From Saprospiraceae bacterium UBA1994 (GTDB taxonomy: Bacteria; Bacteroidota; Bacteroidia; Chitinophagales; Saprospiraceae), in assembly GCA_002335865.1 (NCBI GenBank), contig DDCY01000021.1, forward strand, positions 1-20,755: DNA of 20,755 nt, given 5' to 3'. The notes under the pieces were generated by a model. That model made no database searches, was not told the origin of the DNA, and was given only the letters and a program-made list of their open reading frames with translations. Shown piece after piece: positions 1-7,074 of this stretch. Every line of letters begins with the position of its first letter. Within the stretch, counting starts at the first letter, position 1. The position numbers and the translations under genes were made by a program.

Positions 1-1
1 C

Positions 2-100
2 TCTATCGAGAAGAGTGATATCAACACTGTAGGTGTTCTTTACTATACACTACTCTCTGATGACTTTAGTGAGACTAAGAAAATGATCATTGTTGATTAA
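2..100 (+). CDS. 3' end of a T9SS-exported protein (sorting-domain tail), partial
   Basis: Only the last 32 codons lie in the window, in a frame ending at TAA 98-100. They read ...NTVGVLYYTLLSDDF... and finish KKMIIVD. A glycine followed by an aromatic/hydrophobic YY strand, a short turn, then T-K-K-M-I-I plus an acidic end is the usual finish of a type IX secretion type A sorting domain, the signal that guides cargo across the outer membrane in Bacteroidota. Nothing can be said about the functional domain, which lies to the left. A strong terminator follows. The frame is certain from the stop and the pattern; the T9SS reading is by motif only. Confidence 0.7.
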   Translation, partial: SIEKSDINTVGVLYYTLLSDDFSETKKMIIVD

Positions 101-145
101 CTGAAAATAAGGATTAAACATTTGGCTTATAGTCAATACGTTTTT

Positions 146-177
146 AAGAGGCTGCTTTTTAAGCAGCCTCTTTTTAT
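146..177 (+). terminator. Rho-independent terminator of the left-edge gene
   Basis: A perfect 12-bp stem, AAGAGGCTGCTT (146-157) and AAGCAGCCTCTT (161-172), with a TTT loop and a downstream T-rich run. It lies 45 nt after the stop of the partial left-edge gene. Confidence 0.9.
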
Positions 178-469
178 TTGAGTGGTATTAGTCTAATGGT
201 TCGAATGCCAAGTTTTTAGCTCTATGCATTAGTTACTTTCCTCTATTTTATTTCAGTTATAATACAATAGTGTGACGCTTAAAATTCACTTTATCTTTAA
301 TCGATATGTGAAAAGATTGTGAAGTTGACTTATATTCTTGTGTCAAAGCAATACGCTTTATCTTATCAGCTAATAACAAGAATGAAACTTTATTAGATAA
401 TGGATAAATGATACCGGTCTTATCTCTGAGTCTAGAGGATATATGATTTGATATCTATTATTAGATGCG
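178..469. other. Intergenic stretch between converging genes; no recognised gene
   Basis: After the terminator nothing is recognisable on the plus strand. The minus strand has an unbroken reading window from 454 to 257 (about 65 codons, TAA at 257-259) with no ATG. Its translation includes ...GIIYPLSNKVSFLLLADKI... and ends HTIVL. I do not recognise it. It may be chance or the tail of a lost gene, so it is treated as a finding and not called as a gene. Confidence 0.4.
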
Positions 470-2110
470 TTATTTAATTTTCAGAAACTTTATTAATTGA
501 CTCTCAATTTTAATGAAGTATATGTTTGATGCCAATTCTGAGATGTCAATAATTTGTTTATCAGAACTAACAAATCCAGATAATAAAGTTTTTCCTAAAA
601 TTGAGATTACTTCGTATTCTAAGACTTCTTCTGTTTTGACCTCGAGTGTTAGTTGATTTATTGCAGGATTTGGATAAATAAGTAATTTAGGTTCTTCCTG
701 AATTTGTTCGTTTGTTGTATTGGTCTGAAAATCTTTTTTGAATATCCATGCCATATTGGTTGCGGTATTACTATTTGGATCAAAACCACCAAAATAGATC
801 GCATTTTCATTCTCAAAGGGAGACTTTACATAACATCTATTTGCAACTAACGGCATATCATTTATTCCTATCACACCATTTATTTCTTCCAAGGAATACT
901 CCATATTAGCATGCCTTCTTGCGTATATGGCTCCTTTATAATAACCATTCCATGTTGGGTATCCTCCTCCATTTATGTTGGCTTCAAATCCTATCAAATG
1001 AGAAGTCTCAGAAGATATAGGATCAGTGTACTCATAAAATTCATTATAAGCGCCTAGGAGATAACTGACATTTGATCCTGGCAAATAGTCCTCTACCAAC
1101 AAGGAGATTTTAGATTCAAAAAAGCGATTAAATCCTCCATTTCCATCTGGTTCAAGTCGATAAATTAATCCTTGAGATTGTCCATTTGGACACCACATCA
1201 AAAGTAAAGCTTCATTGTTATCATTTGGGTTTGTTATGCTTGTCAATCCACGAATTCCTCCAACAGCAGAATTGATGTTTGTATTTAAATCACTAAAATC
1301 ATGAGCTATAGTAAACGAAGAAGAAACTCCGTCGATGCGTCTGTATAATTCATATCCCGATGAAAAATATAATGTATTGTTTGCATTAGTTATTCCCAGA
1401 GGGCGAATACTTAAAGGTCCTATTTCAGGTGTAGGAACCCAACTTATCTTTCCGGGAGTTGCAGCGTTGTATTTACCAATAAAGATACCTTTAGTTCCGA
1501 CAGAAATATAAATTCGTTCAATTCCAGTTATTTGATCAGAATAAATTTGAATATCTCGGATAGAGTAATTCTCACCGGCAGGTAAGCTACCTTGATAAAT
1601 TTTATTTTCATCCCATGTACCATTTGCATCATTTCTTGTAAAGCTACTTGCTGATACCGTGCCTGTAATATAATTGGGAGAATATGCTGCTGCCAGTAGT
1701 AATGTATCAGGCGCGGGTAAAGGATTTCCTGAAGCATCTTTAGTAAATATTACCTGTTTTAATATTTCTGGTCTTAGAAAGTTATTGCCAAGGGTGAAAT
1801 CTTCTTGCCATTGTCCATTTGATTTATCTAATCGAATAATCTGCCCCCAGCCAACACTAGAATCATTCCCGCCGTACCAAATATTATTTTCATCTTGCCA
1901 ATAGCCAATTGAGGCAAATAGTTTGTTTTTATGGCCAATTAGTTGCAATACCTCAGAACCTCCTAATAATTTACCATTTAAATCAACGTTCCCAGCTGTA
2001 AAAGATTTGCTCCATACTTGTGCATTTGATGTTTTCGTCAATCCAATCAGTAAGGTCAATACAATGATTAATATCGAAAAATTTATTTTCATCTCATGTA
2101 TTTTATTCAT
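470..2110 (-). CDS. Secreted protein with T9SS type A sorting domain, function unknown
   Basis: A 546-aa exported protein. Residues 7-31 form a signal peptide (hydrophobic ILIIVLTLLIGL, cleavage probably after SNA before QVW). Residues about 479-546 form a T9SS sorting domain: YPNP at the start, ILGKTLL in the middle, SNIYFIKI and FLKIK at the end. The body (about 32-470) is rich in beta-type, W/Y/G-containing repeats such as LFASIGYW, LYFSSGYELYRRIDG and AIYFGGFDP, which suggest a propeller-like fold (inference). I see no catalytic motif. The second Met (2092) gives a more standard signal peptide, MKINFSILIIV, and leaves room for a promoter after the upstream terminator, so the true start may be 2092. 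The protein is likely secreted or surface-attached. Confidence 0.8.
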   Translation of the reverse strand: MNKIHEMKINFSILIIVLTLLIGLTKTSNAQVWSKSFTAGNVDLNGKLLGGSEVLQLIGHKNKLFASIGYWQDENNIWYGGNDSSVGWGQIIRLDKSNGQWQEDFTLGNNFLRPEILKQVIFTKDASGNPLPAPDTLLLAAAYSPNYITGTVSASSFTRNDANGTWDENKIYQGSLPAGENYSIRDIQIYSDQITGIERIYISVGTKGIFIGKYNAATPGKISWVPTPEIGPLSIRPLGITNANNTLYFSSGYELYRRIDGVSSSFTIAHDFSDLNTNINSAVGGIRGLTSITNPNDNNEALLLMWCPNGQSQGLIYRLEPDGNGGFNRFFESKISLLVEDYLPGSNVSYLLGAYNEFYEYTDPISSETSHLIGFEANINGGGYPTWNGYYKGAIYARRHANMEYSLEEINGVIGINDMPLVANRCYVKSPFENENAIYFGGFDPNSNTATNMAWIFKKDFQTNTTNEQIQEEPKLLIYPNPAINQLTLEVKTEEVLEYEVISILGKTLLSGFVSSDKQIIDISELASNIYFIKIESQLIKFLKIK

Positions 2111-2134
2111 AGACGAGTTTAATTATCTACACTT

Positions 2135-2169
2135 CAAAAAATAAAAAAGTGGTGACAGAATCACCACTT
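2135..2169 (-). terminator. Rho-independent terminator of the TPR lipoprotein gene
   Basis: The 9-bp stem AAGTGGTGA (2147-2155) / TCACCACTT (2161-2169) has a 5-nt loop. Read on the minus strand it is followed by a long T-rich run (complement of 2136-2148). It lies about 30 nt past the stop of the lipoprotein gene and separates it from the next minus-strand gene. Confidence 0.85.
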
Positions 2170-2200
2170 CTATTATTTTACCTTGGATTTTTATTTTTAT

Positions 2201-3325
2201 TTATTCTTCAATCTTATCTGCTTTTTCTTTTGAAACAGTAAAATTACTATCCAACTTAAAAGCTTTCATAAAGGAAGCTTTAGCACCTTTTTTATCTCCT
2301 TTTTCAAGCAAAAAGTCGCCGTAAGAATCATGCCCATTGGCCATATTTGGATTAGACATTGTATTTAATTTAAAATGTTTTTCCGCTTTGTCCATGTCAC
2401 CATTGTACATATACTTGTATGCAATCATATTATTTAGTCCTGTATTATCTGGCATTCGATTTAGACCTTTTTGAAGTATGTCTATTGCTACATCAAAATC
2501 TTTTTCACCCCAAGCATACCAAGTACGGATCATTGGATCATTTGGTGCATGCAGTAACGCCATACGCTGATTGCCACGGGTATCGGAGCCTTTCGCTGGA
2601 TTATAAGACTTTATCATATATTGTTCTGCCAAACTAGCGCCTTTAAGTTTACCCATGGCCATATCATAAACCTCTTTTAACTTAACATCCTCTTTTTCTA
2701 ACCAGTAGTAATGTAATTGACCTAGGTGGGCTGTTGCCCAATTAGGATCTTTCATAACCAAGGAATCACTGATAGCCATTGCTTTCTCATTGCTCAATTC
2801 CATCATATGTTTGCGCATTTCATTGTAGTCAGACATTATATCTTTTGCCTCTGTAGTAGGCCATAAAAAGTCTTTTGCCAAAGAGTTAGTCCATACTCCC
2901 ATAAATCGTTTCCAAACCATTTTTCCGTTTTCCATTCCAATAATACCTGAAAAACTTTGCCCAAATGTCTCTATTCCAGCTGAATGCCAAGTTGCTGAAC
3001 CCATTACACTTGCTTCAGAGCCAAGCATCATGACATCATGGAGCTCATAAGTGATAGAGTCCTCATAAAACCAATCAGCATCAGTATTTGCTTTGTCATA
3101 TGATTTCGGTACGCCAGCCCAGGCTGCATTCGCCCATCCAATAAGACTGTCACTCAAAGTATTATTGAACGCTTCTACTTTATCCTCTCCAAATGTTTGT
3201 GCATCGAAGTAAGATTCTATAAATAAATCTATTTCAGTATCTGAAAGTTGTTTGTTACCATTACAAGAAACTAAAACGAGAAGAAGGGCAGTAATTGATC
3301 CCAGAAAAAAAAAATTAATTTTCAT
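2201..3325 (-). CDS. TPR-containing lipoprotein with an NTF2/SnoaL-like N-terminal part
   Basis: 374 aa. The N-terminus has a lipoprotein signal with lipobox LVSC, so Cys21 is the likely lipidated residue and the protein is membrane-anchored. Residues about 28-150 (LFIESYFDAQTFGEDKV..., then MGSATWHSAG... and VWKRFMGVW) look like the small cone-shaped NTF2/SnoaL fold often used as a ligand-binding or accessory domain. This is inference from pattern. Residues about 175-370 hold tetratricopeptide-like helix pairs, clearest at AWGEKDFDVAIDILQKGL, NGDMDKAEKHFKLNT and KGDKKGAKASFMKAFKLD. A role in protein-protein contacts is likely, but no specific function can be given. Codons 4-7 contain a run of ten T that could slip. 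A terminator follows the gene. Confidence 0.75.
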   Translation of the reverse strand: MKINFFFLGSITALLLVLVSCNGNKQLSDTEIDLFIESYFDAQTFGEDKVEAFNNTLSDSLIGWANAAWAGVPKSYDKANTDADWFYEDSITYELHDVMMLGSEASVMGSATWHSAGIETFGQSFSGIIGMENGKMVWKRFMGVWTNSLAKDFLWPTTEAKDIMSDYNEMRKHMMELSNEKAMAISDSLVMKDPNWATAHLGQLHYYWLEKEDVKLKEVYDMAMGKLKGASLAEQYMIKSYNPAKGSDTRGNQRMALLHAPNDPMIRTWYAWGEKDFDVAIDILQKGLNRMPDNTGLNNMIAYKYMYNGDMDKAEKHFKLNTMSNPNMANGHDSYGDFLLEKGDKKGAKASFMKAFKLDSNFTVSKEKADKIEE

Positions 3326-3481
3326 AGCTGTTATTTGAAGTTAGTATTTATAGTTTCGAGTTAGTTTTTGAAACATAGATTTCCTACAATATAAGTTTTT
3401 TTTTCAAAAAAATTGAGTCTAATCCAATTTATTTTTTGTCATTTTCTAGTAAATCATTATTCATGAAATCATTTCATTTAT

Positions 3482-4414
3482 TTAATCTAAAAGAAAATTT
3501 AGAGCATCTCTTCCAGTGATCTCTGGAATTTCTTCCATGGGAACATGTCCTGCATTCTCATAGATAATTAATTTTGAATCGGCAATATCTTTATTAAACT
3601 TATAAGCATTTTCAAGTGAAACCCAATGGTCATGTTGCCCCCATTGAATAAGAGTAGGACATTTAATGGTCTTTATTTTTGATGGGTCTTCATATTGCTC
3701 AGTATTTACTCGATCTATAAATGCTTGTCGATTACCTTCACGGAGATATAGTTCATAATATTGATTAATGAGTTCAGACGATACAAGAGCTTTATTATAG
3801 TAAACATCTTTAATACTAGTTTCAAATAAGGATTTCGGTGTCATACTCAATAACAAACGGCTTGAAATGGGATTTTTAGCTAACCGAAAAGCTAGAGGTG
3901 GTTCTTTATTTGATGTATAACCGGAGGCATCTACAAGAATTAATTTCTTGACTTTTTTTGGGAATAGAGTAGTATAGGTCCAAGCAATAGCTCCCCCTAA
4001 CGAATTACCAGCAACTGTTATAGTATCGATATCTATTTGTTTTAGGAAAGTATCTAAGAACTTTGCATAATAATCTAAATTGTATTCTCCTTCTTTGTTA
4101 GGTCCAGTTAAACCAAATCCTGGTATATCTAGGCTGATTACTTGAAATTCTTGCTCTAGTATCTTTGTCCATTCTTCCCAAGTGTGCAAAGATGCACCTG
4201 TACCATGGATCAAGACTATTGGTTTACCATTTCCATTGATTCTATAGTGGACTGGCATACCATCTAATTCCAAAAACTGAGAATTTTCATATGCCCATTT
4301 TTCTTTTACTTCAGAAAATGATTTATCAGGAGTATAATTGATAAATATATAGACACTAGTCGCTGTGACAAGAAGTATTAGTAGTAAAAGAGTTGTCCGA
4401 AAAATCTTTTTCAT
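3482..4414 (-). CDS. Alpha/beta hydrolase with N-terminal membrane anchor
   Basis: 310 aa. Residues 1-27 are an uncleaved-looking hydrophobic segment, so the enzyme is probably anchored facing the periplasm. The body is a classic alpha/beta hydrolase: oxyanion-loop motif IHGTGASLHTW (H70-G71), nucleophile elbow GNSLGG with Ser138, acid in GQHDHW (Asp262) and His in ENAGHVPMEE (His290). The catalytic triad is complete. Between strands 6 and 7, residues 165-240 form the helical lid that sets substrate choice. The family includes esterases, haloalkane dehalogenases and C-C bond hydrolases, and the substrate cannot be read here. It is followed by a 21-residue-scale AT-rich gap with no clear terminator. 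Its start is 59 nt below the neighbouring membrane-protein gene, so co-transcription is possible. Confidence 0.85.
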   Translation of the reverse strand: MKKIFRTTLLLLILLVTATSVYIFINYTPDKSFSEVKEKWAYENSQFLELDGMPVHYRINGNGKPIVLIHGTGASLHTWEEWTKILEQEFQVISLDIPGFGLTGPNKEGEYNLDYYAKFLDTFLKQIDIDTITVAGNSLGGAIAWTYTTLFPKKVKKLILVDASGYTSNKEPPLAFRLAKNPISSRLLLSMTPKSLFETSIKDVYYNKALVSSELINQYYELYLREGNRQAFIDRVNTEQYEDPSKIKTIKCPTLIQWGQHDHWVSLENAYKFNKDIADSKLIIYENAGHVPMEEIPEITGRDALNFLLD

Positions 4415-4473
4415 TTATGTTTAATATTATCTAATAATGATTTTGATTTAAAGGATTATATAATTCACTTTTG

Positions 4474-4953
4474 TTACCTGCTGGCTTCTTCTATTAGTTT
4501 GTTCAATTCTTTTTCATTTTGAGTTCCGATACATAACTTTTTTCCATTCTTTAATTCAAGTGCTAATCCAAATCTACCACCTGTATTATATATTGTTCCA
4601 TGTTTAGTTCCGAATCGAACTCCCCATCCACCTACAAATCCATAATTTATTGCTTTAACTTGTTCAATTTCTTCCCATTTTATTTCTTTATTAATGAATG
4701 GATAAAAATTGATTTTAATTCCCTCATTATCAATATTAGTTCTTAGTTCCATTTTCCAAAAGAAGCCAATAAAAACAATCATTAACAACAAGAATATAAT
4801 TAATTCAAAATTTGACAAGGGTTTATCTCCAAATTGTTCGCCTAAAATTATTTGTTTGTAAAATCCATAAATTGGTATTAGTGTTATTCCAATTAATATA
4901 GTCCACAACCACCATTGAGTAAATTTCTGATTTTCTTCAAATTTTATCTCCAT
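4474..4953 (-). CDS. Small two-helix membrane protein with PH-like C-terminal domain
   Basis: 159 aa. Two hydrophobic helices at about 14-31 and 48-66 are followed by a soluble domain. That domain (70-159) has alternating beta strands: LRTNIDNEGIKINFYPF, then KEIKWEEIEQVKAINYG, GGWGVRF, GLALELKNGKKLCIGTQ, ending in a helix KELNKLIEEA. The order of strands, the W-x-x-I-x-x-V turn and the final helix resemble bacterial PH-like domains that follow membrane helices in proteins of unknown function. I do not recognise a specific family and can give no function. The ATG at 4953 is the only sensible start. Confidence 0.75.
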   Translation of the reverse strand: MEIKFEENQKFTQWWLWTILIGITLIPIYGFYKQIILGEQFGDKPLSNFELIIFLLLMIVFIGFFWKMELRTNIDNEGIKINFYPFINKEIKWEEIEQVKAINYGFVGGWGVRFGTKHGTIYNTGGRFGLALELKNGKKLCIGTQNEKELNKLIEEASR

Positions 4954-5076
4954 TGCTCTTAAATTTTCATTTTATTCTATTTACATAGTATTCGGATTGA
5001 AACACCCTTGAGCATTATCTAAATGAAATAGCCGAATCTAAAAAATTGATTATCAATAGTTTTAAATTCGGCTTCG

Positions 5077-5150
5077 TCGGAATGACAGGATTTGAACCTG
5101 CGACCACTCGCCCCCCAGGCGAGTACTCTACCGGGCTGAGCTACATTCCG
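5077..5150 (-). tRNA. tRNA-Pro (anticodon GGG)
   Basis: The minus strand folds as a full cloverleaf. The acceptor stem is CGGAATG/CATTCCG and the D-arm starts GCTC. The anticodon stem is CTCGC/GCGAG with loop CTGGGGG, which places GGG at positions 34-36. The T-arm is CAGG-TTCAAAT-CCTG. The C1-G72 pair and A73 discriminator fit bacterial proline tRNA. The 3' CCA is not encoded (the sequence after A73 is CGA), so it must be added after transcription. Confidence 0.95.
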
Positions 5151-5484
5151 ATTTCTGCTGCTGTAAATATATGATTAAGTACAAGATCAAGTGTTAAGAT
5201 GATGGACAAAGCAAGTAAGTTTCTGATCTTGTGGCTAAACTAGATGCTGGGTATGCTTTAATCATAGGACATAAGATAATTAAGGACTATAATTTAGTGT
5301 TTGGATTTAATTAGGGGATTATGCAATAAGAGTTATCAAGGTCTTGTAATATTAAGTGAAAATGTCATTGTATTAAACGTTCTCAATGATTTTAGAAAGA
5401 AGCACTTAATTACAGATTTAGCAAAAAGTAATGCTGGTTAAATAAGTATCCATTAGTTCTTATGAAAAGTTTGATTGTTTTGAG

Positions 5485-5516
5485 TTTGATCGATAAATTA
5501 ATTATCGAAATGTTTG
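5485..5516 (+). promoter_or_regulatory. Bacteroidota-type promoter of the serine dehydratase gene
   Basis: TTTG (5485-5488), 20-bp spacer, AATGTTTG (5509-5516). The second element matches the Bacteroidota TAnnTTTG -7 consensus at all but one fixed position. It would start RNA about 50 nt before the ATG. The same TTG-N20 geometry is seen at two other genes in this window. Confidence 0.45.
5490..5508. promoter_or_regulatory. Palindromic operator candidate in the serine dehydratase promoter
   Basis: A perfect inverted repeat, TCGATAA-ATTAA-TTATCGA. It fills almost exactly the spacer between the -33 and -7 elements, where a bound repressor would block RNA polymerase. The regulator is unknown. 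Confidence 0.45.
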
Positions 5517-5574
5517 CGTAAATACTACGATTGAGAGAATGAAATGTCATATTGTGAGTTGAAATTAAGTTATT

Positions 5575-6981
5575 ATGGAATCGATTAGCATCTTTGATAT
5601 ATTTAAGATAGGAGTGGGGCCTTCAAGCTCTCACACTTTAGGGCCATGGAAAGCATCTCAAGATTTTACTGTTAAATTAAATGGGCTTGATGTTGACAAA
5701 ATACAAATACACTTATACGGTTCACTCTCTAAGACAGGAAAAGGTCATGCAACTGATATAGCGGTAATACTTGGATTGGCAGGATATGATCCTATTACTG
5801 TAGATCCCGATGAAATATTTACGATACAAAAGCAGTTGGAGGATCTAAGTATACTGAATGTGAATGGTCAAGAAATTATTTTCATTTCTAAGCAAGATGT
5901 TATATTTGAAAAGACCACACATAGTAGGCATCCTAATACTTTAAGATACAAAGCGTACTATCAAGGAGAATTAATTCTTAATGAGTTGTATGCTTCTGTT
6001 GGTGGTGGGTTTATTGAGAGAGAGTTAGTAGAGATGAATAGTTGTAACAGAGGTATTCAATTACCATATCCAATAAAATCTGGTTTAGATTTACAGAATC
6101 ACTGCAAAAAAATTAAGGGCTCAATATCAGATGTTGTTATCTTGAATGAAATGTACTTTGGTGATGCAGATCTAATTCATCAAAAGATAGATGATCTCAA
6201 ATCTACTATGCTTGAGTCAGTATATCGTGGATGTACTACGCGAGGTGTCTTACCAGGAGGACTTAATGTCAAAAGAAGAGCGAGTGAACTTTGTAAAAAA
6301 CTAACTAATGGTGCGGAGTACAGCTCGTTGGAGGAGTGGATTGATGCTGTGAAAGCTTCACCAGTTGATTTCAATTCTATCAATAATTGGGTTAGCTGTT
6401 TTGCCTTAGCAGTAAATGAAGAAAATGCATCTTTAAATAGGGTAGTAACTTCTCCAACAAATGGTGCTGCTGGAGTGATACCTGCAGTGTTGTTATACTT
6501 TATTTTCTTTTGTGATTATGATGGCTTGGATACGACACGAAGATTTATGTTGACTGCTGGAGAGATAGGGTGTCTATTTAAAAAAGGGGCAACGATTTCC
6601 GCGGCTGTTGGAGGATGTCAGGCAGAAATTGGGGTATCTTCAGCTATGGCTGCCGCGGCATTAACTGAGGTGCTCGGCGGCTGTCCAGAGCAGGCTATGA
6701 TGGCTGCGGAAATTGCAATGGAACATCACCTAGGTCTTACTTGTGATCCTATTGGAGGTCTTGTACAAATACCTTGTATTGAACGCAATGCCATGGGAGC
6801 TATGAAAGCTATAACTGCAGCTAATTTAGCATTATCTAGTGATCCTTCAGCGGCTGTAGTACACTTAGACACTGTAATCAAAACAATGTGGGATACTGCA
6901 CAAGATATGAATGGTAAATACAAAGAAACATCCGAAGGTGGACTCGCTTTTAATCTTCCTTTGATAATGGCTAATTGTTAA
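5575..6981 (+). CDS. sdaA: L-serine dehydratase, iron-sulfur dependent, single chain
   Basis: 468 aa. It converts L-serine to pyruvate and ammonia in the cytoplasm using a [4Fe-4S] cluster and no PLP. The N-terminal beta domain (1-150) starts with the diagnostic GVGPSSSHTLGPW (14-25). The catalytic alpha domain (about 185-465) carries SPTNGAAGVIPAVL (293-306), KKGATISAAVGGCQAEIG and LTCDPIGGLVQIPCIERN. Cys348, Cys390 and Cys401 are the expected cluster ligands. The final residue is Cys468, as expected for single-chain bacterial enzymes in which the C-terminal Cys folds into the active site as a fourth cluster ligand. Length and domain order match the fused SdaA/SdaB form. It stands alone, with its own promoter and a bidirectional terminator. 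The ATG at 5575 gives the family's usual N-terminus (SIFDIFKIGVGPSSSH). Confidence 0.96.
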   Translation: MESISIFDIFKIGVGPSSSHTLGPWKASQDFTVKLNGLDVDKIQIHLYGSLSKTGKGHATDIAVILGLAGYDPITVDPDEIFTIQKQLEDLSILNVNGQEIIFISKQDVIFEKTTHSRHPNTLRYKAYYQGELILNELYASVGGGFIERELVEMNSCNRGIQLPYPIKSGLDLQNHCKKIKGSISDVVILNEMYFGDADLIHQKIDDLKSTMLESVYRGCTTRGVLPGGLNVKRRASELCKKLTNGAEYSSLEEWIDAVKASPVDFNSINNWVSCFALAVNEENASLNRVVTSPTNGAAGVIPAVLLYFIFFCDYDGLDTTRRFMLTAGEIGCLFKKGATISAAVGGCQAEIGVSSAMAAAALTEVLGGCPEQAMMAAEIAMEHHLGLTCDPIGGLVQIPCIERNAMGAMKAITAANLALSSDPSAAVVHLDTVIKTMWDTAQDMNGKYKETSEGGLAFNLPLIMANC

Positions 6982-6997
6982 ATATTTGTCTAGATAA

Positions 6998-7058
6998 AAT
7001 AAAATGCCAGTCAGTAACTATTTGGGTGTTTAGTTTTATTTCTAACTGGCATTTTATT
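6998..7058. terminator. Bidirectional terminator between convergent genes
   Basis: A 14-bp stem, ATAAAATGCCAGT-type arm at 6998-7011 paired perfectly with 7045-7058, with a 33-nt loop. T-rich runs follow the GC core on both strands, so it can serve both the serine dehydratase gene (plus) and the T9SS cargo gene (minus), whose stops are 17 nt away on either side. Confidence 0.8.
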
Positions 7059-7074
7059 ATTAGGTCAGTGATTA

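Larger units (their letters stand above)
5151..5574. other. Intergenic stretch between tRNA-Pro and serine dehydratase
   Basis: 424 nt with no gene I can support. The last 90 nt carry the serine dehydratase promoter and a palindrome, listed separately. The earlier part has three short open stretches in three different plus frames (5219-5311, 5311-5346, 5346-5438). They have no start codons or family patterns, and I regard them as chance or very old debris. Confidence 0.5.

Noticed and set aside
5219..5438. Three short open stretches in three plus frames, some resembling outer-membrane strands (e.g. AGYALIIGHKI)
   Set aside because: Each is about 30 codons or less, without starts. Such lengths are expected by chance and no family motif links them.
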